Origin: Caulobacteraceae bacterium PMMR1 | GTDB lineage: Bacteria > Pseudomonadota > Alphaproteobacteria > Caulobacterales > Caulobacteraceae | NCBI GenBank assembly: GCA_000733915.1 | Contig: JPOM01000001.1 | Coordinates: 1,364,001-1,428,000 of the forward strand | Reading direction: 5' to 3' | Length of the DNA stretch: 64,000 nt | Shown here: one piece after another, positions 39,334-47,464 of the stretch | Position numbering within the stretch: the stretch's first letter is position 1 | Layout of the letters: each line of letters begins with the position of its first letter | Translations under genes and position numbers: made by a program | Notes under the pieces: model-generated | Told to the model about the DNA's origin: nothing | Seen by the model: only the letters and a program-made list of their open reading frames with translations | Databases searched by the model: none

Positions 39334-39726
39334 CTACTTGATTTCGACCTTGGCGCCGGCTTCTTCCAGCTTCTTCTTGATCTCTTCCGCTTCCTGCTTG
39401 GAGACGTTCTCCTTCACATTCTGCGGGGCGCCTTCCACCAGGTCCTTGGCCTCCTTCAGGCCGAGGTCGGAGCGGATCGCGCGGACTTCCTTGATGACGT
39501 TGATCTTCTTGTCGCCGCCCGAGGTCAGGACGACGGTGAACTCGGTCTGCTCTTCGGCGGCCGGAGCCGCTTCGCCGCCGCCGCCCGCGCCCGGCATCGG
39601 GCCGGCGAAGGCGACCGGAGCCGCGGCGGAGACGCCCCACTTCTCTTCGAGAAGCTTGGACAGCTCAGCAGCTTCGAGGACGGTCAGGGAGGACAGGTCC
39701 TCCACGATCTTAGACAGGTCGGCCAT
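39334..39726 (-). CDS. rplL: 50S ribosomal protein L7/L12
   Basis: L7/L12 dimers form the flexible ribosomal stalk that recruits translation GTPases. The 130-residue product has the N-terminal dimerisation domain ([20 protein letters not shown]), an Ala/Pro/Gly-rich hinge (residues about 38-58), and the C-terminal domain with [26 protein letters not shown] and [20 protein letters not shown]. It follows rplJ by 66 bases. rpoB, which normally follows, is absent here; a terminator and mrcA come next. Confidence 0.98.
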   Translation of the reverse strand: MADLSKIVEDLSSLTVLEAAELSKLLEEKWGVSAAAPVAFAGPMPGAGGGGEAAPAAEEQTEFTVVLTSGGDKKINVIKEVRAIRSDLGLKEAKDLVEGAPQNVKENVSKQEAEEIKKKLEEAGAKVEIK

Positions 39727-39792
39727 GGGTTTGATCCTTGAGGTTCAGAGGTTTCGGTTGAGAGCGGAGATGACCGGAGGCGGCCGCGGCGA

Positions 39793-40308
39793 TCAGGCCG
39801 CGTCCTTCTTGCTGTAGGCGCTGAACACGCGCGCGAGCTGGCCCGCCGGAGCCTGCAGCACGCCCGCGACCTTGGTCGCCGGCGCGTTGATGAGCCCGAT
39901 GAGCTGTCCGCGGATCTGGTCGAGGGAGGGCAGCTTGGAGAGGCTGTCCACGCCCTTGGCGTCCAGAACCGATTGGCCCATGACCGCGCCGACGACCACA
40001 AACTTCTCGTTGGCCTTGGCGTACTCGGTCACGACCTTGGCCGCGGACACCGGGTCCTTGGCGTAGGCGATGGCGACCGGGCCGGTGAAGAGACGGTCGC
40101 CCGCCGCCCCCGCCGAACCGTCCATCGCCTTCTGGGCCAGGGTGTTCTTCACCACCTTCAGCTTGGCCCCCTCCTTGCGGAGGCGGCCGCGGAGGTCGGT
40201 CATTTCCGCAACGGTCAGGCCCAGATAGTGGGTCACGACCACAGCGCCGGACTCGGCGAACACGCCCTTGAGCTGTTCGATCGACTCCGCCTTTTGTGCG
40301 CGGTCCAT
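39793..40308 (-). CDS. rplJ: 50S ribosomal protein L10
   Basis: L10 anchors L7/L12 dimers to the ribosome. The 171-residue product starts MDRAQKAESIEQLKGVFAES, has LTVAEMTDLRGRLRKEGAKL and KNTLAQKA in the rRNA-binding domain, FTGPVAIAYAKDP, and the C-terminal helix that binds L12 (PATKVAGVLQAPAGQLARVF). It lies after a leader of about 260 bases that probably mediates control by the L10-L12 complex. Confidence 0.97.
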   Translation of the reverse strand: MDRAQKAESIEQLKGVFAESGAVVVTHYLGLTVAEMTDLRGRLRKEGAKLKVVKNTLAQKAMDGSAGAAGDRLFTGPVAIAYAKDPVSAAKVVTEYAKANEKFVVVGAVMGQSVLDAKGVDSLSKLPSLDQIRGQLIGLINAPATKVAGVLQAPAGQLARVFSAYSKKDAA

Positions 40309-40568
40309 TGCGGTCTCCGTAAAGCACGGCGGGAGACCATCCCCCGCCGGTCGACGAACCCCGGACGCGCGCGGGATCGCTCCCAGACGCGGGCGGGGGT
40401 AGACCTGTCCTCAAGGATGCAAACGCCGGCCGCACCCCGCGCCCCGAACGAGGGCCGGGCCGGGCCGGAAATCAGCGTCCCCGTCTCCCCGCGCTGATTA
40501 AGCCGCCCGGAGGGACGGCCCGCGGTTCTCGGACAGGAGGCGAAAAGCCCGAGAGCTCCTCGCCGAAA
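40309..40568 (-). promoter_or_regulatory. Long rplJ leader, probable L10-L12 control region
   Basis: No gene is seen between 40309 and 40613. The transcript from the promoter at 40575-40603 would have a leader of about 260 bases before rplJ. It contains a 7-base-pair hairpin (CGGCGGG at 40327-40333 with CCCGCCG at 40343-40349) close to the ribosome-binding site and several other GC-rich inverted segments. In other bacteria L10-L12 binds such a leader to repress translation; that role here is inferred from position. Confidence 0.4.
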
Positions 40569-40574
40569 CGCGCG

Positions 40575-40603
40575 CTGATACAGCCAAAGCCCCGCATCGG
40601 CAA
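40575..40603 (-). promoter_or_regulatory. Likely promoter for rplJ-rplL
   Basis: Read on the minus strand, TTGCCG (40603-40598) and TATCAG (40580-40575) are separated by exactly 17 bases, directly after the MBL hydrolase gene. Confidence 0.5.
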
Positions 40604-40613
40604 GGCGGAATGC

Positions 40614-41684
40614 TCAGGCGGCCAGGCGCCACCAGACGACTCCGTCTGCGTCGGTCTCCCGCGTCGCACGGCCGCGACCCAGCAAGCAGTTGAGGTGCGC
40701 CAGGCTCTCCCCCGTCGCCATGCCGAGCAGATCGGGCCCGATGGGCCGCGCGAACAGGGCGCCGAACACGTCCACCGCCCGGCGCGGGGACTGGCCGAGC
40801 AGCTTCTCCAACCGGAGCAGGGACTTCTCATGCCCGCGGATCAGGTGGTCCAGGCGCGCGTGCAGGCCGCGGAACGGGTCGTTGTGCGCCGGCAGCACCA
40901 GCACGTCGTCCGGAGTCTCCGCCTTGACCTTGGCCAGGGAGCGCAGCCAGTCGGTCAGGGGATCGGCGTCCGGCTCGGTCGGGAAGAGCGACACATTGGA
41001 CGAGATCTTGGGCAGGACCTGATCGCCGGAGATCAGGAGCTTAAGCTCCGGACAATAAAGGCAAGCGTGCTCGGGCGAGTGGCCGCAGCCGACGACAACC
41101 CGCCAGGTCCGCCCGCCGATGTTGATCTCCTCGCCGTCGTTCAGGCGGCGGTAGCTGTCCGGCAGGGGGTAAAGCCCCTTCCCGAAGCCGCCGAAGCGCG
41201 CCTTATAGGTCTCCAGCGCATCCTCGCTCCAGCCCGCGGCGCGGTAGAAGCGGACCCCGTCCTCCGGCGCCTCGCGGCCGGTGTCAGCAGCCAGCATGCG
41301 ACAAGTGATGTACTCCAGCCGGGTCATCCAGAGGCGCGCGGAGAACTTGCGCACGATCCAGCCCGCCATGCCGACGTGGTCGGGATGCATGTGCGTGCAG
41401 ATGACCCGCGTCACCGGCCGGCCCTGCAGCGCGCCCGCGAACGCGGCCCGCCAGGCGTCGGCGGTCTCGCGGGTCTGGATGCCGGTGTCCACGACGGTCC
41501 AGCCAGCGCCGTCCTGAAGCGCCCACACGTTGATGAACTTCAGCGAGAAGCCCAGCGGCATGCGCAGCCAGAGCACGCCGGGCGCGACCTCGACGGCTTG
41601 GCCGGCGCCGATCTCGGGCGTCGCCTCGAAGGGGTAGACCAGCGCGGGTCGGCGCTCGTCTGCGACCGCGGCCGCGTCGTCCAT
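40614..41684 (-). CDS. Metallo-beta-lactamase-fold hydrolase
   Basis: The 356-residue product is an MBL-fold hydrolase. It has the metal motif THMHPDHVG at about residue 96, a later His in GCGHSPEHACLY (about 200), and Asp in LISGDQVLPKISSN (about 220), the usual order of ligands. A C-terminal helical extension of about 100 residues (LPAHNDPFRGLHARLDHLIR onward) resembles the winged-helix tail of RNase Z-like or LACTB2-like hydrolases. The substrate is not known; thioester, lactone or nucleic-acid cleavage are all possible. The ATG at 41682-41684 is preferred to an upstream in-frame start. It is divergent from the cysteine-repeat gene. Confidence 0.85.
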   Translation of the reverse strand: MDDAAAVADERRPALVYPFEATPEIGAGQAVEVAPGVLWLRMPLGFSLKFINVWALQDGAGWTVVDTGIQTRETADAWRAAFAGALQGRPVTRVICTHMHPDHVGMAGWIVRKFSARLWMTRLEYITCRMLAADTGREAPEDGVRFYRAAGWSEDALETYKARFGGFGKGLYPLPDSYRRLNDGEEINIGGRTWRVVVGCGHSPEHACLYCPELKLLISGDQVLPKISSNVSLFPTEPDADPLTDWLRSLAKVKAETPDDVLVLPAHNDPFRGLHARLDHLIRGHEKSLLRLEKLLGQSPRRAVDVFGALFARPIGPDLLGMATGESLAHLNCLLGRGRATRETDADGVVWWRLAA

Positions 41685-41752
41685 CTCACACGCTTTCAAG
41701 CTTCCCGCCCTCTTTTGCGCGCAAATCGGCGACAGCGTCAAAGGCGGGCGGC

Positions 41753-41781
41753 TTGACCGTCCTGCGCGCGCGGGGCTTTAA
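41753..41781 (+). promoter_or_regulatory. Likely promoter for the cysteine-repeat gene
   Basis: TTGACC at 41753-41758 and CTTTAA at 41776-41781 are separated by 17 bases, about 60 bases before the ATG at 41842. A good AGGAG ribosome-binding site follows just before the ATG. Confidence 0.5.
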
Positions 41782-41841
41782 GGTCGCCAAAACGACGCAG
41801 GCGCTCGCGTCGTCGCAAAACACGTCCAGGAGCCATCCGCA

Positions 41842-43179
41842 ATGACACGTCTCGGCCTCGCGCTCGCCGCGGTCGCAGCCCTCGCCTTCGGGCCGCCCGC
41901 CCTCGCCCAGAAGAAGCCCGACGGGCCTGCGCCCTTCACCAAGGAGCAGCGCGACCGCGGCATGAAGGAGGCGCCTGCCGCGGTCCAGTCCGCCGGAGTG
42001 GCCTGCACCGTCACCGACGCCGGCGTGGCGGGCACGACAAAGATCAAGGATGCGACCGGCAAGGAGGTCGATACCACGGTCTATGAGGTCGCCTGCAAGG
42101 AGGGCATGGGCTACGCCCTCTTGGCTCCGAAGGGCGGCCCCGCCAAGGCGTACGATTGCCTGACCACCGCGGCCAGCAGCAGCCTGGTCTGCCGCCTGCC
42201 GGCCAACGCGAACCCGGCCCAGGGGCTGCAGCCGTTCGTCGCCGCGGCCGGCAATGCGACCTGCCAGGTCGCCAATGCGAAGGCGTTGGGCTCCACGCCG
42301 GACGGCAAGGCCTACTACGAGGTGAAGTGCGCCGACTCCTCCGGCTTCATCCTGGAGAAGGGGCCAAGCGCCTCGCGTCTGGTGGACTGCGCCGCCCAGG
42401 TCGGCACCAACCTGGCTTGCACCCTGACCACCCAGGCCGAGATCGAGGCGGCTCAAAAGAAGAAGATCAGCGACCTTGTGGCGCTGACCGGCCGCCAGTG
42501 CGCCATCTCCGGCTCGCGGGTCATAGGCCCGCTCAGCAACGGCAAGACCGCCTATGAGGTGGCCTGCGGTCCGACGGGCGGGTTCGTGATGCTGGCGGAC
42601 GCCACGGGGGCGAAGCCCGATGTCGTGGACTGCGCCCGCGCCGACTACATCGCCGGCGGCTGCACCCTCACCAACGCCGTGGAGGCCAAGACCCAGGAGG
42701 CGGCGCTCTACACCAAGCTGGCCAAGGGCGTGGGCTTCGACTGCAACGTCTCCAAGTACCGCGTGATCGGCACCGCCAACGCCAAGGACGACGTCGTCGA
42801 GCTGGCCTGCAACAACCGTCCCGACGGGGCGATCGCCATCTTCCGCGATGGAGGAAACAGCAAGATCTACGACTGCGTCGCCGTCACGGGTGCAATCGCC
42901 AACGCGCGATGCCAGCTGACGACGCCCGCGCCGGTCTATGCGGAGTACACCAGGGCGCTGAGCGCGCGGGGCAAGTCGAGCTGCAAGGTCTCCGACGCCC
43001 GCTTCATCGGCTCCACCAAAGACGGCAGCGACTTCGTCGAGACCGCCTGCTCCGACGGCCTGCCGGGTTGGGTGATCGAGTTCGCGTCCGGCACGCTGAA
43101 GATCAAGAGCCTTCTGACCTGCGGCCAGGCGACGGGAATCGGCGCGGGCTGCACCCTGCCGACCAACAAGAAGAAGTAA
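41842..43179 (+). CDS. Secreted protein with five tandem four-cysteine repeats, unknown function
   Basis: I recognise no named family. The 445-residue product has a signal peptide ([20 protein letters not shown] then LAQ, cut at about residue 22) and then five repeats of 60-80 residues, each with four Cys. The Cys positions are 55/85/106/117, 141/163/183/193, 220/242/264/274, 301/323/345/357 and 381/403/427/437: exactly 20 Cys and none elsewhere. Each repeat reads roughly CxVxxxxxIG, YEVAC, a hydrophobic strand, DC, and CxLT. The even count and regular spacing suggest two disulfides per repeat in an oxidising compartment, or metal sites. It is a single gene between divergent and convergent neighbours, with its own promoter and a terminator. 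Confidence 0.8.
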   Translation: MTRLGLALAAVAALAFGPPALAQKKPDGPAPFTKEQRDRGMKEAPAAVQSAGVACTVTDAGVAGTTKIKDATGKEVDTTVYEVACKEGMGYALLAPKGGPAKAYDCLTTAASSSLVCRLPANANPAQGLQPFVAAAGNATCQVANAKALGSTPDGKAYYEVKCADSSGFILEKGPSASRLVDCAAQVGTNLACTLTTQAEIEAAQKKKISDLVALTGRQCAISGSRVIGPLSNGKTAYEVACGPTGGFVMLADATGAKPDVVDCARADYIAGGCTLTNAVEAKTQEAALYTKLAKGVGFDCNVSKYRVIGTANAKDDVVELACNNRPDGAIAIFRDGGNSKIYDCVAVTGAIANARCQLTTPAPVYAEYTRALSARGKSSCKVSDARFIGSTKDGSDFVETACSDGLPGWVIEFASGTLKIKSLLTCGQATGIGAGCTLPTNKKK

Positions 43180-43204
43180 GGGCGAGGCCCCTCGCCAGAG
43201 CTCA

Positions 43205-43227
43205 GGCCCGCGGCGATCCCGCGGGCC
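43205..43227. terminator. Bidirectional hairpin terminator
   Basis: A perfect 9-base stem, GGCCCGCGG and CCGCGGGCC, with the loop CGATC lies between the convergent ends of the cysteine-repeat gene and the TPP-enzyme gene. No long T-tract is present on either side. Confidence 0.7.
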
Positions 43228-43242
43228 TTCCGGCTTCACGGA

Positions 43243-44787
43243 TCAGGCGGAGAGCGCGACCTCGATCAGCTGCGGTCCGCTCTGGCCGAGGCTGCGCGCC
43301 AGCGCCTTGTCCAGGGACTGCCCGTCCGTGCAGCGCACCGCGGGCAGGCCGAAGCCCTTGGCGAGGCTGACCCAGTCGATGCGCGGATCGGCGAGCTCGA
43401 GCAGCTTGCGGGACTGCGCGCCGGGCCTGCCCGCGCCCGTGCGGGCGAACTCGAGGTTCAGGATGCGGTAGGCGTGGTTGGCGAAGACCACGACCGTGAC
43501 GTCCAGGTCCTCCCGCGCGATGGTCCAGAGTCCCTGGGCGGTGTAGGCCCCCGCGCCATCCCCATTCAGCGACACGACCTTGCGGTCCGGCGCGGCGACC
43601 GCCGCGCCTATGGCCACCGGGATTCCCTGCCCGATCGCTCCCCCCGTCAGCATCAGCCAGTCGTGCGGCTTGGCGCCACGCGTCTGCATGTAGATCGGCA
43701 AGCCCGCGGTGACGGCGTCGTCGGACACCACTGCGTTCTCCGGCAGATGACGCGAGAGGGCGTCGCCCACGGCATAGGCGTTCAGCTCCCCCTTCGGCGG
43801 CGCGCCGGCGTGATAGCCCTGCACCGGCCCGACGAGCGGCGCGCCGATGGCGTCGGCCAGGCGCGACAGGGCCAGGGCCGCGTCCTCGTGCGCAGGCGCC
43901 AGCGTCTCCACGGCGCAGCCCTCCGGCACGAGCACTGTGGGCATGGCGGGATAGGCGAAGAACGCGACCGGCTTGGTCGTCCCCGCCAGCACCATGAGAT
44001 CCACCCCCGCAAGGTCGGCCAGCGCCATCTCGCCGAAGTAGAGCATGCGGTCGGGGGCGAAGCGGCCGGCGCCGCGGGGCAGACGCGCGACGAAGGTGTC
44101 CATGATCACGCGCGCGCCGGCGGCGCTGAGGCGCGAGGCGGCCGACAGCCCCGCCTCGGTCAGGGCCGGACTGCCCATCAGCACGACCGGCTTCTTGGCC
44201 GCGCGAAACTTGGCCGCGATCGCCTCGATGGTCTTGTCCGCGGCGATGGGCGGAGAGCGGCGGTGCAGGATCGGACCGTTGGTGGCGGTCTCGGCCCAGG
44301 CGGCGTCTGCCGGGACAATCAGCGTCGCGACGCCGCCCGGCGGGCCTGCGCTCGCCGCCACCGCCTCAGCCGCCAGCGGCGCGAGCTTGTCGGCGGTGCG
44401 CGCCTCCTTGCACCAGAGCGAGACGGGCCGCGCGAGGCTATGGATGTCGGAGGCCAGGGGCGCGTCGTTGGCCTGATGGTAGGTCGCGTGGTCGCCGACC
44501 AGGTTCACGATCGGCGTGCCGGCGCGGCGGGCGTTGTGCAGGTTGGCCGAGCCGTTCGACAGCCCAGGCCCGAGGTGCAGCAGGGTGCAGGCGGGCGCCC
44601 CCGCCATCCGGCCATAGCCGTCCGCCGCGCCCGTGGCCACGCCTTCGAACAGGCACAGCACCGGGCGCATCCGCGGCTCCCGGTCCAGCGCGGCGACCAT
44701 CTGCATCTCGCTGGTGCCCGGGTTGGCGAAGCACGCCTCCACCCCGTTGTCGCACAAGGTCTTCAGCAGGGCCTCAGCGCCGTTCAT
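43243..44787 (-). CDS. Acetolactate synthase-like TPP-dependent enzyme
   Basis: The 514-residue product belongs to the IlvB / benzoylformate-decarboxylase group. The catalytic Glu is at 48 (VLCLFEGVATGAADGYGRM), followed by the PYR domain, a middle domain (about 180-330) and the TPP motif starting GDGAGAYTAQ and ending in Asn (about residues 420-450). The early GVEACFANPGTSEMQMVAAL and LMLTGGAIGQGIPVAIGAAV are typical of the acetolactate-synthase-like proteins of unknown substrate. It lacks the FAD-site features of true IlvB as far as I can see. It starts 2 bases after the ligase gene, so both belong to one operon. A 2-oxoacid decarboxylase or carboligase role is likely. Confidence 0.85.
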   Translation of the reverse strand: MNGAEALLKTLCDNGVEACFANPGTSEMQMVAALDREPRMRPVLCLFEGVATGAADGYGRMAGAPACTLLHLGPGLSNGSANLHNARRAGTPIVNLVGDHATYHQANDAPLASDIHSLARPVSLWCKEARTADKLAPLAAEAVAASAGPPGGVATLIVPADAAWAETATNGPILHRRSPPIAADKTIEAIAAKFRAAKKPVVLMGSPALTEAGLSAASRLSAAGARVIMDTFVARLPRGAGRFAPDRMLYFGEMALADLAGVDLMVLAGTTKPVAFFAYPAMPTVLVPEGCAVETLAPAHEDAALALSRLADAIGAPLVGPVQGYHAGAPPKGELNAYAVGDALSRHLPENAVVSDDAVTAGLPIYMQTRGAKPHDWLMLTGGAIGQGIPVAIGAAVAAPDRKVVSLNGDGAGAYTAQGLWTIAREDLDVTVVVFANHAYRILNLEFARTGAGRPGAQSRKLLELADPRIDWVSLAKGFGLPAVRCTDGQSLDKALARSLGQSGPQLIEVALSA

Positions 44788-44789
44788 GC

Positions 44790-46619
44790 TCAAGCTCCAA
44801 GTCGTAGGACCGCGGGGTCGGGGTCGGCCGCGAACAGGCGCTCCACCTCGCTTGCCCGGCGCGCCCTGGCAAGCGCCTGGTTGATGTAGCCCTTGTCCGT
44901 CACCTCGCCGGAGACCGCGTCTGGAGCGCCCTCCAGGATCAGCGCCCGCCAGACCTTGCCCGCGCCCCCCGCGCCCGAGCCGTTGAAGCGCGCCAGGCCC
45001 TCCCGGATCGCCGCGATCACTGCCGGATGCCGGGCGAGCTCGGAGGCCGGACAGCCGGGCGCGAGATCGGCGCAAAAGCCCGGGTTCAGGAACAGGAGAA
45101 GGCCCACGCCCGCGCGCCCCTCGCCGCAAACCACCGCATCCGCGGCCGCCCCGCCGATCGCCGACAGGGCCGCTACGCGCAGGCTCCCCGCCGCAACGAA
45201 GGTGCCGGACGAGAGCTTGAAGTTCTCCACCAGCCGGCCGTCGAAGACCAGGCCCGCACGGGGGTCGTCCGGGTCCGCCAGGCGCGCGGCGTCGCCGATG
45301 CGGAAATAGCCCTGTTCGTCGAGGTCGAGCGGCTGCACCCCGCCGTCGGGGGCGACGTACCCCGGCGAGACCTGCGGCCCCAAGATGCGCAACTCGTAGC
45401 GCCCTCCTTCGGGGACGAGGCGCAGCCGGGTTCCCGGCACGGGCAGGCCGATTAGACCGGAGCGGGCGTTCGGCCAGTGCACGTTGCAAGCGGTGGGGCC
45501 GGTTTCGGTCGAGCCATAGCCGCTGGCGAAGGCCACGCGATAGCCGGTCTGGCGGACCGCCACAGCCTGGATTCGATCGACCACGCTCTGAGGCATGGAG
45601 GCGCCGCCGTACTGCAGCAGGCGCACGCGGCTGAAGAAGGTCCCGGCTAGGGCCTCGTCCCGCTCCAGCGCATCGGCGAACAACGCCCAGCCGGCGGGCA
45701 CCATGTTGTGGTAGGTCGGCGCGACCTCGGCCAGGTTGCGCAGCGTCTCGCCGAAGCGCTCCGGCGTCGGCTGGCCGCGGTCGATGTACAGCGTCCCGCC
45801 CCGGTGCAGCCCCATGTGCAAGATGGCGTTGGCGCCCAGGCTGTGGCTCCAGGGCGCGGCGTTGACCATCACCGGCGGGTCGTCGTCGTCCTCAAAGCAC
45901 GCGGCGATCTGGGCGGCGTTCGTGGCCATGTTGGCGTGGCTGCAGATCACCGCCTTCGGCGCGCCGGTCGAGCCCGAGGTCAGCAGCAGCTTGGCGGCCT
46001 GATCGCCGCGGGCGAGGTCGGGCGCGGGCGCGCCCCGTTCCAGCTCGCTCAGGCCCACAAAGCCCGGGGCGGCGTCCGGCGCGATGCGGCGCACGCCTGC
46101 CAGGGGCCCGCAGCTCTCGAGCGCGGGGGCGAACAGGGCCGCGTCGTCGACGAACACCGCGCCCGGCCGGATCAGTTCGACCGCATGACGAAGCCGCTCC
46201 GGCCGCGCTCCAGGCAGCCCATACTGAGGCGAGACCGGGGCCGCCGGGCAGCCGATCCGCATGGCGGCATAGGCGATCAGCGCGTGCTCGATGCTGTTGC
46301 GCGCCACGACCAGCAGCGGGCGCTCTGGCGTCAGCCCGAGATCGCGCAGGCCGCCGGACAGGGCCGCCACGCGCGCCAGCCCCTCGGCATAGCTCAGGGT
46401 GCGCCAACCCGAACCGCTCCGCTCAGCCAGCCAGATGCGGTCCGGAGCCTCGGCGGCCCAGCGGTCGAGGGGGCCGTTGACGGTAGCGTGCCGGCTTTCG
46501 ACGGGGGCTGGGTTGGCGAGGATCAGCTCGCCGTTCGGCCGCGACTGGACCTCCAGCCGCGCCGGCGCGTAGCGGGCATCGCGGAAGGGCGCGGCGGGGG
46601 CGTCGGCGAAGGCGTCCAT
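44790..46619 (-). CDS. Feruloyl-CoA synthetase-like AMP-forming acid-CoA ligase
   Basis: The 609-residue product is an ANL-superfamily adenylating enzyme. The P-loop-like core is LLTSGSTGAPKAVICSHANM (about residue 215), followed by MVNAAPWSHSLGANAILHMG, the aromatic-site block LLQYGGASMPQSVVD and the adenylate signature ASGYGSTETGPT. The C-terminal domain has a Lys in SGEVTDKGYINQALA, the place of the catalytic lysine. The length and the PARLEVQSRPNGELILANP start match feruloyl-CoA synthetases (Fcs), which activate ferulate and related lignin acids. The exact substrate is unproven. No enoyl-CoA hydratase/aldolase is adjacent; the operon partner is a TPP enzyme. Confidence 0.85.
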   Translation of the reverse strand: MDAFADAPAAPFRDARYAPARLEVQSRPNGELILANPAPVESRHATVNGPLDRWAAEAPDRIWLAERSGSGWRTLSYAEGLARVAALSGGLRDLGLTPERPLLVVARNSIEHALIAYAAMRIGCPAAPVSPQYGLPGARPERLRHAVELIRPGAVFVDDAALFAPALESCGPLAGVRRIAPDAAPGFVGLSELERGAPAPDLARGDQAAKLLLTSGSTGAPKAVICSHANMATNAAQIAACFEDDDDPPVMVNAAPWSHSLGANAILHMGLHRGGTLYIDRGQPTPERFGETLRNLAEVAPTYHNMVPAGWALFADALERDEALAGTFFSRVRLLQYGGASMPQSVVDRIQAVAVRQTGYRVAFASGYGSTETGPTACNVHWPNARSGLIGLPVPGTRLRLVPEGGRYELRILGPQVSPGYVAPDGGVQPLDLDEQGYFRIGDAARLADPDDPRAGLVFDGRLVENFKLSSGTFVAAGSLRVAALSAIGGAAADAVVCGEGRAGVGLLLFLNPGFCADLAPGCPASELARHPAVIAAIREGLARFNGSGAGGAGKVWRALILEGAPDAVSGEVTDKGYINQALARARRASEVERLFAADPDPAVLRLGA

Positions 46620-46822
46620 GAGGCGTTATGACGCCGGATGGCGCATCGGCTCAAGCCGTTCAGCGCTGTTCAAAGGACAAGCGCTCCGCACGGCCAGGCT
46701 CAAGCGCCACGGCGGCGCCACGGGCAGTTTCGGCCTTGAGCCCGCAGCCTACGCGCCACTGCGTCAGTTTGAATTCGCCGCAGGCTATTGCCCTACGAAG
46801 GCGAGTCGGCCCAGATCGGTTG

Positions 46823-47464
46823 GTGACCACGACGCACCTTATTCCGCCGGACATACACGAGGCGTATGAGGTCCACGAGTGGCGCAATGCGGCGGGCGTC
46901 CTCTCAACCGCGCATCCCGCCGAATGGAACGATGTTCTTGACGTGCTGCGGTCCTTTCAGTTTCGTCGCAGCGATCTGCTCGCAGGCGGCGGTGCGAAAA
47001 GCGTTATAGCTAATAGGATCGACGGCTTCCTGTCCGATAGAGGGTGGGAAGAAAAGAAGTTCGACACCAGCATTCGGGTAGATGGAGTCGAAAGGGACTC
47101 CCCCACTCACAAGGTGGACTGCTTCAAGGGCAAGGTCGGCCTCGAGATCGAGTGGAATAACAAAGACCCTTTCTTTGACCGTGACCTGAACAACTTTCGT
47201 CTTCTATTCGAATTGCGCGTGATCGATGTTGGCGTGATTGTGACCCGGGCGAGTAACCTTCAGCAGATTTTTCGCTCTATAAGCAGGAAAGTCGCGAACA
47301 AGTATGGCGCCTCGACCACGCATATGGATAAGCTGCTACCGCGCCTTGAAGGCGGCGGGGGAGGCGGCTGCCCCATCCTCGCCTTTGGCATCACTAGCAG
47401 CAAATACGTCGAAGACGACCTCCCCCTCGTTGAAACGGTGACCGATGACGACGCAGGCGAGTGA
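46823..47464 (+). CDS. BglII/BstYI-family type II restriction endonuclease
   Basis: The 213-residue product matches the BglII/BstYI family (BglII 223, BstYI 203 residues), which cut AGATCT and RGATCY. It has the early WNDVLDVLRSF helix and the catalytic stretch THKVDCFKGKVGLEIEWNNK, then DPFFDRDLNNFRLLFELRV and VGVIVTR. Asp99 and Glu108 keep the BglII Asp84/Glu93 spacing of nine, but Glu110 stands where BglII has Gln95. The start is the GTG at 46823, since the upstream frame is unlike the family. The gene is less GC-rich than its neighbours and overlaps the methyltransferase by 20 bases. Cutting at a GATC-centred site is inferred from the family. Confidence 0.85.
   Translation: MTTTHLIPPDIHEAYEVHEWRNAAGVLSTAHPAEWNDVLDVLRSFQFRRSDLLAGGGAKSVIANRIDGFLSDRGWEEKKFDTSIRVDGVERDSPTHKVDCFKGKVGLEIEWNNKDPFFDRDLNNFRLLFELRVIDVGVIVTRASNLQQIFRSISRKVANKYGASTTHMDKLLPRLEGGGGGGCPILAFGITSSKYVEDDLPLVETVTDDDAGE

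Noticed and set aside
41842..43179. The cysteine repeats as a CRISPR-like or DNA-level tandem repeat
   Set aside because: The repeats are visible only in protein; the DNA of the five units has diverged and lies in one open frame.
46628..46822. N-terminal extension of the restriction enzyme to the ATG at 46628
   Set aside because: The added 65 residues are Ser/Arg/Ala-rich with no similarity to the family, whereas the GTG start gives a length matching BglII and BstYI.
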